From Liolophura sinensis (Eukaryota > Mollusca > Polyplacophora > Chitonida > Chitonidae), in contig NC_088301.1 of NCBI RefSeq assembly GCF_032854445.1, positions 51,385,187 to 51,449,186 of the forward strand: a DNA stretch of 64,000 nucleotides, written 5' to 3'. Positions 24,201-36,512 of the stretch are shown here, one piece after another. The notes beneath the pieces are model-generated. The model was not told the DNA's origin and did not search any database. It worked only from the letters and a program-made list of their open reading frames with translations. Numbering within the stretch: position 1 is the first letter of the stretch; every line of letters starts with the position of its first letter. Made by a program: the position numbers and the translations under genes.

Positions 24201-26339
24201 AACATTAAAGTAGGTCAAGGCCAATGAAAAAATTGGATTCTTTCACATGACTAGGCACACATGTTGTCCATGTAATAGTCTGATAAGTATTGCTTCAAGA
24301 TGTCTTGAGATATGCGTTTACATGCCTGTCACAAAAGATAACTTCAATGACCCAATGACCTTGAAGAAAGTGGGTCGAGGCCAATGAAAAACTGTAAGGT
24401 TCTTCTACATTACTAGGTGCTCGTGGTACAGGTGGAGAAACAATGAATCAAAATGCATAAAACACTTCATGACATATGACGTTTATAAGCCACAATGGCC
24501 TTGAGGAAAGTGGTTAAGGTCACTGAATATGAAGAGTTCTCATACCTATGCCAAAGTGTATATGTGGCGTGACTTTTGCAAACCTGGCTATAAGAGTTCA
24601 AGTGATTAAAGTGTACACAAAGATGTGTTCAAACAAATAAATGTTGAGCACTATGACAAAACTCCTGAGCAAACTACTGCCAATAACTGTTAAATCTTAC
24701 ACACTGGCTCCATGCACTGTTTGCCTCAAGCCATTCATCCTGTGTATCCACCAGTTTGTCAGCCGACCACAGGTGTCCAAGTGTCGTGTACCTGGTGTTG
24801 GAGTGATGTACCACGTGTCCAAGTGATGAGTACTGGGTGTTCAAGTGACACATACAGGGTGTTAAGTCATGTGTACCAAATGCTTAAAGACTAATCTCGC
24901 AGATTCCATTTAAAATCTGGCTGCTTCACTCCACAGGATTTGAAAGTGGATCTCTATGTCTGGTCCTGCTCTGTACCATCTGAGCTTTTAGGTAGTTCTT
25001 CTTTGCTGTTGTTAGTATAAGCACTAGAAAGCTGCTACAGTTACATATTTCTGTGGAAGCCAGATAAGGCCATCATAATACATCATACTATCTTTCTCGT
25101 ACTAACACTTGTGAATAACAACAAAAAGAATGTGATGTCCTAACTATTTAATAGAACTAAAGATAATAATTATAGCTTCATAATATGCAGTAAATGCATC
25201 TGGTAAAACCAGTGCAATTAATAACACATTAAGAGCTTTATATAAGATGACATCAACATCACCAATAAACACAGTTCATTTCAACAGCTTTCAAAGAAAT
25301 ACACACACATATATTTCACTTGATATGGTGTGAATGTATAATCACATACATAGTTTAATGCGCCTACATATATATACGTCATATATGTATTAATTAACTT
25401 GAAGGCTTATTTTAATATTTAGAAAATTTTGTCTAACTTTAATCACTAAAATAGTCATTTTCATGAAAATGACTCTAGCCAAAGAATGAAACCATTGTGT
25501 ACGTTACCACCCTTGGTTTCACTCCCCAAGCCCAGTTTTTGCTATCTTCGCCTTGACTCAGTGATCATCTAGCTTGGACACCTCAACCTCAGGCAGTAAC
25601 TGTTAGTTATTACTGCCCACTACTTTTAGGTAAATTTCATCATTCAGTCTCGTTCTTCATTAAATTTCTTATAAAACCATCACCATGCAGAGACTATAAG
25701 AAAGTGCCGTTAAATAAGATATATTGGATAAGAGATCATATTTCATGGTTTGATCATTTACACTATCCTTTTTTAGCTCTGATATGCTGATCTCTAATAG
25801 CAAAGACACTCTAAAAGTTTGGGTTATAGCTGAAACCTGATAAGGCAGCGTATATCAGACTTGCTTAAATTAGAATTTTGTAAAAGCATGTGCTGGAGGT
25901 GGTGGGCAATACTTCAATGTATTACTAATGCCAACAACATGTAGAGTTCAGAAACGTTTTTGTCACATCTGTCTTTCATTCAATAGAGTTATTTTTATCT
26001 GTAGCTTGTCAATTTAGTTGTTCAAAACAGACACATTCTCTCTTTTGAGAAACACAGGACTCACATCACATAATCCTGAACCTAGCTCATGATGATCCTC
26101 CTCATGATGTTCTACTACTACAAGAACCATTACCGGCCTATACCAGTCTACACTAGACTAGACTCTACAATTTAAGGATACATGAAAAGATGTGCAAAAA
26201 ATTTCACATTAAATGTTATATCCGTTAATTTTGACACAGGTTCCTATTCATTGTCTGATGAACTTATGCAGTACTGGTACATACAATCTATCGATTAGCT
26301 AATAGTTTTAAGAGTGAAAAATACAAATTCTTCACAATG

Positions 26340-26391
<52 letters not shown>

Positions 26392-29300
26392 TAATATTAA
26401 TTAGTTTCACTTTCTTAGGTATGATTATTAACTTGACTAGCAAAATGGACACATTCTCTCCAACATGATAAATGCAACTTCTCCCTAGAATTAATCTACT
26501 ATTAATTACCCACTACACATGCTCTATGTACATGTATTTCCACAATTACAAGCATTAGCATAATTATACATAATGCTTTATATGGGAACATAAAAATAAT
26601 ATTACTCTTACATGAATTAACATAATAAGACATTTGTGTGTTTCTCGTAATCCTCCTGTATTATGGACTGACATGCACTTGAAGATGGTTAATTTTATTG
26701 GGAATACATAGCATGGGTAACATAATTAAAAGAAGCAAATTAAAGCTATAAAGAAGGTGTTTAGGGTGAAAGTAAACACAAAATTGAAGCAAAACAACAG
26801 CAATTACAGCTGGCTCACTGGCATGCATTAATTATGGCCAAAACTATTCAATGACAATCTCAAGAGACAACAAAGCTGAAAAGTGAAGCATTAAGAACAC
26901 AAAAAAACAACACTGATTGATGTTTTCATACCTGGAGATGTTGGCATTGCTGGAGCGGCCGGTGGAGCTGGAGACGACTCTGCTGGTGACATTGGGGATG
27001 TTGGTGAAGTTACTTCTTGCCCTCCATTTTCTAAAGCTTTCTGATTGGACAAATTCAGAATTCATGTATTTATAGATATACAATGCACATAGTTGTGGGC
27101 TTCCCCTGGAATCTTCCCGTTTTTCTCAAACCATAATGTTAGCCACTGTTGTAGAAGTGAAATATTCTTGAGTACCACGTGAAACACTAATCAAATAAAT
27201 AAATAGATAAACAAACACTGCTACACAAAGGGAAGTAATTTCCTGTTAATCTCTCAGTGGATATCTTTTGCACTTAAAAATCAAGCTCACCCCTGGTCAT
27301 GTAATCATTTTCAGCACTGAACTTTTTTCACAGGAAAAGAACATGTCTATTTAAGCTGTTTATTACCTGGAATATTCATACCCAAGAATGCTTATTGTGG
27401 TACCAGCATTCTGTGACTTAGGTAATGATTTTAAATATTGTTAAATAATGAGCATGGAGACTAAAAACTAGTTTTGACCTGTACAGGAAATGTTCACTAA
27501 ATATGTTCATTTGACTATAAATAGATCAAATTTGGAGATGTATATGGAAAACATAGGTGTTATAAGTGGTGTACATGTATATACTTGTATATACAAGTGA
27601 TATATATGTAATGAAAATGTAGAGGTGCCATACTGAATGATAAATGAAGTACACACAATGAAAATGTAGAGGTGCCATACTGAATGATAAGTGAAGTACA
27701 CACAATGAAAATGCAGAGGTGCCATACAGGGTGACAAGTAATGTATCTGTGATGAAAATGTAGCAGTAATGTATATGTGATGAAAATGTAGAGGTGCGAA
27801 ACAGGGTGACAAGTGATGTATATGTAATGAAAATGTAGCAGTGATACACAGGGTGACAAGTGACGTATATGTTTATGGAAAATGTGGAGGAGCAATGCAC
27901 ATATACGGCATATGGAGAACTATAAATAAAGAAAACCCATACCTTCTTGGATTTCCGCCGTTTCTTTTTCTCCTCCTCAGACATGTGGAATGCTGTTGCT
28001 TTGGAAAGCCTGCGATACTGACTGATCTGTACATTAAAAATATGAGCAAATACACATATATCAATCAACAATGTGTACTAAAGATAAATACTTCAAACAT
28101 GTAAATACATGACCAACAAAACTATTTGAAATCCACTATACATAAGTCTGTGGATATGCAAGCTAATGAAACTCAATCAAAACTCATACGACAGTATCAG
28201 GAAGAAACTGTGATTGAAGAAATTAATGTAAAGGAACTTTACTGAAAGAAATCACAAGACACTAGCAATGCAAAATCAAGTGCCAGGTATTCAAAATAAA
28301 ATACGAGGTAAAGTATTTAACGCAATCTTGTGTTCTTCTGTCCTTATTTACATGTATATCAGGTTGAACTGTCCACATACCAATTTCTGCTCAGCTTGCA
28401 AATGCTGCTCCATTTTCTCCCTGGCTAATCTAATTGCCTCTTTCAATTTGCTTGGAATTTTCAGTGATGGTTTCTCGGATGGTGGCAGGACGACATCAGA
28501 AAACAGCCTAAAAGCAATTCCACAATAAATCTTTGATAATAGCCATAAAAGAGAGTACTTAAACTGCAACTCTTTCAGCTTTTATTTTAAAGAGAAAATA
28601 ATTTTTGTAATCGGTGATAACATAAAGAGGATGAATTACTTGCAATAAAAGTTTACGAGGAGAGTGTGTGCAATACTAAATCCTTCTAACGCTATACATG
28701 TATTACCATCATGTTATTGATGAGAGGGATATTTAATTACAACTGATTACCCACAACAACAGGACAGTTACGTCTAAACCACTACTGACTTCTAAACTGT
28801 TCACAGTTTTTGGCTACGTACTCCTTTAGACCCCACACATTGGGGCACCAATTAACATCAATGGTTGAAATCTCATCTCTATGTCAATCTAGGGTCATGG
28901 AGCCATCGTCTAATGCGCTGGGGTAGCTTTTAAAACTCTTGTGCTGTGGTAGTTGCCAATCCCCTCCCCCCGCCCTCCCATCTCACTTTTAATTTTCTTC
29001 CAATGCCACTGCATAATTAAACTTTCAGCCCAAATTTGACTTTTTTGATTTTTAATGTTTTGATCACACCCAACAATTCTTAACAAAGGAATCCAGAAAT
29101 ATGACTCCATCAAACAAAAAAATCATGTAAGCATTGTAGCACCACACAAATTCAATACCAAAATGAAAAAAAAATTATTTTTGGTATGGTAGTAAGAATT
29201 CAGACTACCAGAAATCTCTGTATTAGTACTTATTACTTTGCCATTATCCTGTTGGATTATCCTGATTGAATTATAAGGATCTAATCAAAAGAACGCCGAA

Positions 29301-32300
29301 GCATGGGGCGATGTAATCACCTGTAGAACAGAGAACTCAAGATGTTTTACTAAGACATGCTGTCATGTATTGAAAATCGTTTAACCTTCAATTCAATGAA
29401 AGTTTTCGCCTAAAACAAAATTTCATAAACCGTCCACAGGCAAATAACGAAACTTCACTTTTTCCAATCTCATCTTCCTGACAACTTCTGATGGTAAGAT
29501 GAAATTGGTGGAGACACCAATAAGGCTAAGAACAACATTTTAGTTGAAGGTCAGGTTTGTTAGTGACGGAATCTGGAATGCTCTGAGTAAACCACAGCCC
29601 TTGGCCAGGTGCCTGACAAATCTCCTGACTTAACGCCTCAGTCAAAACAACTGCTGGATTCAATATCTAACACAGTATCACAGCTTCTATATGATTCAAG
29701 TTATCCTGTTAGCTGTATTGATATTCTGTTTCCATGGAAACATAACATAATTAGAATGACCTAGTTTTTAAACAGATGTATCGGTACACATATGATGGAG
29801 AAGCAAATATAAAATACATATAATAATACATGAACATACACAGAAACTAGAGCACTTCACAAATACAGTATGCAGAGGCAGCTAATGTCCAGCTTTATAA
29901 GGTGAAGGAGTAGGTAGAAGTACATTATGCAAACTGTGTTTTGTGAAGCAGGTCTCAAGTGACTTACGGGTGGAGAAGCAAATCTGATATGCTGGGTAAA
30001 CCTTTCTTGCAGGCTTCTGTTGTAAGAATGGACTCAAGTACAGACCCTACAAAAGTCCACATCACATATATATATATCTGTAGTGAAAACTAATTCAGAA
30101 AATGTGAAACATTCACATAAAACCCGAATGATTTCAAAAAAAAAAAAGAAAAGAAAAGAAAGAAAAACAGTCCTTAGAACTAACTTTACCCTAAATGACC
30201 TAAAATTTTGCCCTTGACTAAGTGGCTCATTTTCCAGATTCTAAGAGTTCTATTAATTTTAGAAAGGTGCTTTCAAAGGTGTTTGAAAGGTATGATATCC
30301 TACTGGGAAAATGTAAATTTTAACACCAGAGGTAATATGTCACTGCATTTAATTGACTCCAAAAATGTTCTATTGTGGTTGAATTTTTAGGTCATTTAGG
30401 GTACACTTTAGTTATTGTGCTGTTTATTTCAAATCTATTACGAGAATATTATATATGCTCCTCAACTATGAAGATCATACAAAATGTGTGGGTAGACTGT
30501 GCAGCTATATGTGCAAACCTGTTGGAATACGATAAAGTTATTATAATACAAAAAAAACTGGTGCTGGTAATCCAATGCAGTTTTCAGAATTTGTAGAAAT
30601 ATGAGAGACAGGAACTTTGGTCACAGCACCCCCATTTTGTACTTAGTAAATGAAACTAATGCACAAAATCATTCTTTAACTAAACATAAGTTTATCATCT
30701 TTCTTTGGATTCTCGCTGAAATTATTAAAAACAATATATAATCATTGTTGTATTGTGCCAAGTGCAATGGCTTAGGATACAATATTAAAATCATGGTGAA
30801 ACTTTACCATATTTCAAAACTAAATGGACTCATAAGTCACAGAGAAGAAACGCACAGGACAAAAAGATACCTAGACAGTTTTCAAGCCAATCTATGTACT
30901 AAATGTAGATTAACAAAGAAAAATAGACAATGTACAATTAAAAAAACGTTAATGTATACATACTGATTTGAGCAGGGCAATCTGATGGGAACATATCACA
31001 GATGGGAGAGTCAAGCTGTTTCCCAAATACCATCTCATACAATAACTGACCAAAGCAATATACATCAATGAGATCCGTAGTCTGCAGAGGGTGAAAACAA
31101 ATAATCTTTCAATGGAAAATGAGCTATACGAAACATATATTCCAGTTCACATGATGTAAATGTAACCATGGTAACACCAATAAATATTAAGACACAAATG
31201 TTTGCAACAGATGATGAATATGCAGTTATCAGTTTTACCAAACATGTGGTACAACTACTGCTAATTAAGTCCTTGTCACTCAGATCGTGACTAATGAAAA
31301 TTGTGATCAAGAACTCCAAAATGTAAACATTTTTATGCTCCTTCAGGACATATGAAGACTAGAATGGCAAATTAACTTCTGATCTATAGATATCAGAGGC
31401 GGTCATGTTTAAAATTCTCTTTATGAATTTACAACAAGATTCTGCTAGGGTAGTTGTTCTACTCCATAAAAATACTGTTGTTTATTTGATTTACTTACAT
31501 GTATTTTTCTAAATTGACTAAAATATGGCCGATACAGGCTGGGTAGGCCTATTAACCAGTTTTCTACATCCAACAACTTGCACTGCCCAAGGGAGGAGTC
31601 TAGTATAACATTACCAGCATGAAGATGGCCTAAGGATGAGATCAATGGAAATATACAAAAATCTATAAGCAATGACATGTACTTTTCTTACAGCCAAGTT
31701 TCAGAAAATGTTCTTGCACATTTTATGTATTTTCATGGTCGCAAAGTTACCTAGGCGAATAATCTACAAACATTATTCAAAAACAGTGGATTTATGAAAA
31801 ATTATGATAGAAAGATAACATATGAAACTAACTTTCAATAAGGGTCAAATGGCCAATGTTAATTCACAATCAAACCAGTTTCATTAAGAAGCTGTTGTAA
31901 CCATACATGTAGTTTGTTAGTCTACTCAAATAATGAATGAACACAAAATATCGGTAACATCATTCTTGTGTTTTCAAAATGCCAATTTTCTGGAACTTGA
32001 TGTTGTCAAAATGTTACAATTTCAATGTTACTTACAATATGGCAATCCTTTGTCCTGAAGGAACTTGATCGTGTCCAATATCTGCCTCCCAATAATCTTG
32101 ACCTCATTCATTTTCATGACTGTGTAAGTTTTCACCTTTCCATACTTTTTGAGGAAATGACCTTTTGGTTTACAGCCACAAATGTAGTCTCTCAATGTGC
32201 CCTTCTCAAAAAAGTCACGGATAATCAAAGCTCCATTCTCATTGGCTGTGGCAAAAGCTATCGGATAGATATTAGGATGCTGAAAAGTAAGAAGATGAAT

Positions 32301-35300
32301 GGGTTTAGGAAAAGACTCATCTACTTCCATGTATGAAAGTACCATAAGAATCTGTGGTTGAATCTTGATTCATTCCACTAGGGTATAATAAACAAAGAAC
32401 AATGAAACAATCCACATGTACAATTCTTCTCAAGCTCATGATTTCACAACGATTTAATTAGTGGAAATTAACTCTTAATTAGATTAACTATCTTTACAGA
32501 ATTATACGCTTATTATATAAAATCTTGTCCTTTAATTTATTATTAAATTATTAATCTAAATAGCATTCCTGATCAAATAAAAGAATATTTAATATACAGG
32601 TAATCCGATTGTTAAACCAGAGGACTTACCTGGATCGCTGGAAAGACCTTAAAGAGGGCAGCAGTTTCTTTGTCAGGCATGAACTTGGCAGGGCCATATT
32701 CATTCTATCAGAAACCAAACGAAGCAAAGCTAATCAATGGTACCTAATATTTGTCTGACTTGCATAACACCACTTACCCTACACAACAGAGGGGGTTATG
32801 TGATTCAATGTAACCTGTATTTACGCTCAACATGAAAATAGTTATTAAAGATCACTAGTAGCTTTTTTAGTGGATAAGTATCGCTTATCATATAATTGTA
32901 CATATTTGATTAAAAAAATATTTGTGTCAGAAAGAAATACTTACCCATGTTAGAAACTGTCTGCGCTTGGGCTGAGCTATAGGTTTAACCTGGATGTAAT
33001 GTTTTCTCAACCTCCATCCTAAATAAATATATAAAATGTATTAAAGAATTGCATTAATATTTTCTCAAAAGGAATCAAATATTGAATATTTCACAAAACT
33101 CCTGATGTAAATCACAACTTTATTATTAAAATATTCCCCAAAATATGGAAGGGATCATCACTTAAATCGTCGAAACAGTTTTTGACCTAATGATTCTTTC
33201 AAATTTTAGGGTTGTCCTTCTGTTTGTTCATATGTTTATAATAATTGGACATTTTAACATGAAATAATGTTGTCTGTATGAAATCTTCAGAACTGATGAG
33301 CTAATTATCACAGAATGTGGTTTGAAGCTTAATGGCAGGACTGAGCGACTGTGCAATATATCCTGAAATGATGAAGCTTTAAAATTCCAGGTCTTGTTTA
33401 CTAAAAATGTTATCTTCTAGTTGGTCTCTCATTCATTTAGAGCATAATACTACATGCACTTTTTTGATGTGTGACATACCAATTTCCGGCAGTGTTTCTA
33501 CAACCTCCCAATTTGGTTCTGACCTAAACACCATGGACACGTGCTGGAGAGCAGATTCTACAAACAAACATTCAGAGATTAGCTACACATAAATGTGTTT
33601 AAGAGTTATATTTCCAAAATTTACTGGAATAATAATCCTGGACATGCTTTAAATGTTTCTTCTAATACACCAAACATTCGGATGGTCAGGGTGGTCATGG
33701 GTATCCCTCAGGCTCTTCCCTGTTTCCTCACGCCATAATGCTGGCCGTGAATAAATAATGAGATCTTATTACACCAAGTACCTAAATTATCCATGTTGTT
33801 ATCCTTAAACATAAATTATCAGTGGTGCAACATCTTTATGTTTGTTATTACTAAGGACCGCTGATGCCATTAAATAGGAAGCCCTTGTGGAAATGTGACT
33901 CACCCCTCAGGTTAGCTGAGTATCCCTCTGGGTCAAAGAACCTTTTAACAATGATACTAGAGGACAGGAAAAGGCTACTCAACAACTGGTTCATAAAATT
34001 CTGTAAGAAAAATTATAAAATTTTGCGCTGTATTACAGTGATGCAAACCAAGAAGTAAAGAAGGGTACATGGACACTGAAAGCTCTTAAAGAAAACAGCT
34101 GATTAGATCGGTAAGTCTCCCACAACATACATGTATTAAAATACACATGTGAAACAAATATCTGTCATATGCACATACATACAAAGATCATGATTCTTCT
34201 GCTGTGATTACTCTTTAATAATATTCATATAACTTCATATAACTTGTTCTTAGAGCCTGATAAAAGTGTGTTAGGAACATGCTCTTGTGAATGTAAATTA
34301 CCTGTAAACCATGTTGTCTCTCAGCAATAAACTCTCGCTCCTTGTTCCCAAACACCTTTTTTGGCGGTAGTTGAAACTCTAAATTGGCAAATTTAAGCTC
34401 TTCGTCTAACTTTACAAAATCACTGTAACGCTTCTGTATTGTCCATGAGTTTTCTGGTACTGGGCCTCTCTGCACACGGATGATGTATTCCTATGGGGTT
34501 GAATAACAAAATTTTAATACCAATGACTTATGACTAGCACGTAAATAAATGCAATACATCGATGCTGATCATTTCATTATCTATAAAACGTCATATATTA
34601 TCTGAATAATGGTTAATTATCAATAACACAGGCCTGTCACACTAATATATGTACTGTATATATAAAGAGGGACAACCACGGAAAAAAAAGTTACACTGAT
34701 TTTAGAAATAAAGCATTTCTCTACTGTTTTACACTCATCTGTATTTTCTGGTGTCCTGTTGAGTTTAACGCTGCCAACAGTCTGTCAGAATTATCCACAG
34801 CGTACAAAATCAAAATGTCAGTACATTAGTCATCTGGACAATGCGCCTTTATTTATTCCATCCCATAATATGACACAGGTGATATATCTGACGAACGTCA
34901 AGAAGTACAGGTGAGTGTAAACCTAACGGGGAAATGTTTTATTTTCAAAATCAGTAAGCTTTGTGTCCAACCTTGTTCTTTTTTATCCGTACAGTACACA
35001 TATGGTAGTGCCACCGGGCCTGTTGGATCCATACAACGACATATGATCTTATTAATGAAGTTAACACTTTACTAAAAACAAAAATTGATGTGAAACCATT
35101 TCTCTCTATGGTTCTTGGAGAAGAGGGTGGTGCTCGGAAAAGAGTTCTGTGTGGGTTGTTTTCATGCACCACTGTTTACTAACAAGATTACATGGACATA
35201 TGCACGCCTTCAAGTTCCTTTCTCTAAAAAACAATTGACTAAAGTTCGAACCAGGTAGCATATGCCTTGAGTAATGAGCAAATCGAAATCAAGATGACAT

Positions 35301-35582
35301 TACAACATCTACTCTGATACTGGCCCTATCATTGAAAATGCTGTTCCATTCTGTCACTTTCACTTTTGGCTTGGTCAGCATATCGTACTTCGCATCAACA
35401 ACCACCTGTCCAGTGTTTGTGTCAAAACCACAGCGATATCAGACAACTTCACTGATGAATCGTGATTCCTGGGTACTCACAATGTGATCCTTGACATTTT
35501 GGGCATTTTCAATAGAGCATGTTAACGTTGTCGTGTCATCTAGTGTCACTTTTGAGCACTTTTTCTGTTCAAACACCGCCAT
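18251..35582 (-). CDS. PXK: PX domain-containing protein kinase-like protein PXK
   Basis: Fourteen exons join in frame to 564 aa (human PXK is about 578): 35582-35481, 34490-34302, 34000-33904, 33557-33480, 33018-32945, 32704-32630, 32279-32036, 31629-31499, 31081-30964, 30046-29968, 28507-28381, 28026-27943, 27040-26932, 18438-18251. All donors are GT. The start is MAVFEQKKCSKVTLDDTTTL. The PX domain (about 35-130) has the phosphoinositide-binding KRYSDF at 54-59 and PPKK at 76-79. The kinase-like fold follows (about 140-400). The catalytic loop reads HLHAGN (288-293) in place of HRDxxxxN and DVEN (307-310) in place of DFG, as expected for this pseudokinase family. A basic stretch (EEEKKKRRKSKK), a Ser/Pro-rich segment, eight consecutive Pro (509-516) and a WH2 motif (GRGALLSSISGF, 536-546) end the protein. 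Family role: endosomal, PI3P-linked receptor trafficking and actin binding. It is head to head with the gene at 38132. Confidence 0.95.
18814..19697. repeat. Minisatellite, 25-bp unit, about 35 copies
   Basis: Units such as GTGAGCAGTCTATAGTGTGG+TGTGG repeat head to tail with scattered substitutions (GCAGTG, ATGGTG, TGCAA and GAGAGATG variants) and a few short units. I read successive exact 25-base spacings between about 19208 and 19380. The array is GT-rich on + and CA-rich in PXK pre-mRNA, starting about 375 bp upstream (in transcript sense) of the last exon. Confidence 0.9.
19902..20131. mobile_element. mariner/Tc1-type MITE with TA target duplication
   Basis: The left end CTGCAGGGTGTCCCAGAAGT continues CGCGCACCATCC. 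The right end GGATGGTGCATGACTTCTGG continues GACACCCTGTAG. They form a terminal inverted repeat of about 32 bp with three mismatches. The element is flanked by TA on both sides (19900-19901 and 20132-20133), the target of mariner/Tc1 transposases. At about 230 bp it is too short to encode a transposase and contains no long ORF. Confidence 0.9.
23950..24600. repeat. Diverged direct repeats of about 140-160 bp
   Basis: A shared block recurs three times: GTAGGTCAAGGCCAATGAAA near 24210, GTGGGTCGAGGCCAATGAAA near 24370 and GTGGTTAAGGTCACTGAA near 24509. Each is followed by a T/C-rich stretch, and the first two by CATGACTAGGC or CATTACTAGGT. Related words (GACTAGGTGAATACGTGGTA) appear near 23762. 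The copies are old and degenerate. Confidence 0.6.
24771..24882. repeat. Short degenerate tandem repeat (about 16-32 bp unit)
   Basis: The words GTGTCCAAGTG, GGTGTTGGAGTGATG, GTGTCCAAGTGATG and GTGTTCAAGTGACA alternate with short GTACC/GTACT blocks. The array accounts for the two overlapping short ORFs seen here, which I do not call genes. Confidence 0.6.
26344..26390. repeat. (TA)n microsatellite
   Basis: About 23 uninterrupted TA dinucleotides lie in the PXK last intron. Confidence 0.95.
27094..27208 (+). mobile_element. 3' fragment of the tRNA-derived SINE
   Basis: It contains CCATAATGTTAGCCACTGTT, GTAGAAGTGAAATATTCTTG and CTAATCAAATAAATAAATAG, a diverged copy of the SINE tail. It sits just upstream, in transcript sense, of PXK exon 13. 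Confidence 0.75.
27606..27880. repeat. 47-bp tandem repeat in PXK intron 12
   Basis: The unit is AATGAAAATGTAGAGGTGCC followed by a variable part (ATACTGAATGATAAATGAAG or ACAGGGTGACAAGTGATG). There are roughly six copies, some shortened. The array has no stop in several - strand frames, which gives ORFs of 101-181 aa, one fused in frame with exon 12 (28026-27943). A good GT donor after 27943 argues that these are repeat artefacts. Confidence 0.85.
33675..33760 (+). mobile_element. SINE fragment in PXK intron 3
   Basis: The order GGATGGTCAGGGTGGTCATG, CTCAGGCTCTTCCCTG, TTTCCTCACGCCATAATGCT, GGCCGTGAATAAATAATG follows the central and tail parts of the tRNA-derived SINE. An internal deletion removes the ATATTCTTGAGT block. 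Confidence 0.65.
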
Positions 35583-35787
35583 GTTGTCTTCTGCTATGGA
35601 AAAGGGGCGTGTCATGTGAGAGGAACTCTCTAGTCAACATCCGGAAGTGTCAAACGTATCAGGTCAAAAATTTTCACAACCCGAAGTTCATCCACAGGTG
35701 TTCTAACATGTTCGTTATCAGATTGTAACGAAGTTCTACCAATTCTAATGGCCCAGGATATGACTGCATGTCTGAATTTGTTAAGGG

Positions 35788-35809
35788 ATTTATTATTATT
35801 ATTATTATT
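35788..35809. repeat. (ATT)n microsatellite
   Basis: Seven ATT units lie just upstream of the PXK start codon (about 205 bp). Confidence 0.9.
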
Positions 35810-36486
35810 GTTTTTGTGTGAAGGGAGATAATCCCATTGTATTTCAGCCTTTAACACAGTTCTTTCCCTTTACCGTTAGTTGCACTATCACCGGACGAAT
35901 ACGACGAACTCATAACGGTGCATGCGGTGTAGAGACGAACACACATGGACATAAATGTATTTTATGATAAGAAATTAACAAAAAAATCTCACTTGCCTTT
36001 TATAGACAAATTGTCTAAAAATTCGATCCTAAAAGTAACAGGAATATTATATTTGGGTTTGATGGTTGGTAAAATAAAACGGAGAATTGGTGGACTGATT
36101 TCCAGTGTGTTACATTATAGCGAAACGAGAGCGCTTGCAATAATTAGGCATATTAAATAATAAAAGACTTCGGCATGTAGCACAGAGAGTAAAACCAGAA
36201 CAGCGACGACAGTGTGGTGCTTGACAAACGGTCACATGTATGACCTAACCTTATCAAAATAAGGTCTCTGGTCAATTTACCTCAGTTAACGTTTTATTCT
36301 AAATGTCCATATTAATGCTTAAATAACTACATGTGAATTGTCGAGGATATGACATACAGCGACAACAAATATTCATTTGACTTTATTAATTACGCGACTC
36401 GAGTCGTCGTTTACAAGGATGTTTTAATAGCATATGCAGGCCAAGCCTTCAAAATGTCTCCGCCTATAACAGAAATGCGAGTCCCA

Positions 36487-36512
36487 TTTTTTTTTTTTTT
36501 TTTTTTTTTTTT
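36487..36512. repeat. Homopolymer run of 26 T
   Basis: An uninterrupted run, flanked by the similar words GAGTCCCA and GAGTCTCA. It could be slippage or the remnant of a poly(A) tail in reverse orientation; no retrocopy body is visible. Confidence 0.9.

Larger units (their letters stand above)
18439..26931. other. PXK last intron (8.5 kb)
   Basis: This is the largest intron in the window. It holds the 25-bp minisatellite (18814-19697), a mariner-type MITE (19902-20131), diverged repeats at 23950-24600, a short array at 24771-24882 and a TA microsatellite (26344-26390). Small ORFs on both strands inside it (for example 20376-20618 and 21554-21820) are low-complexity or motif-free. I support no nested gene. 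Confidence 0.65.

Noticed and set aside
27526-28071. 181-aa ORF on the - strand
   Set aside because: It is PXK exon 12 with flanking intron read through a 47-bp tandem array. The real exon ends at a GT donor after 27943.
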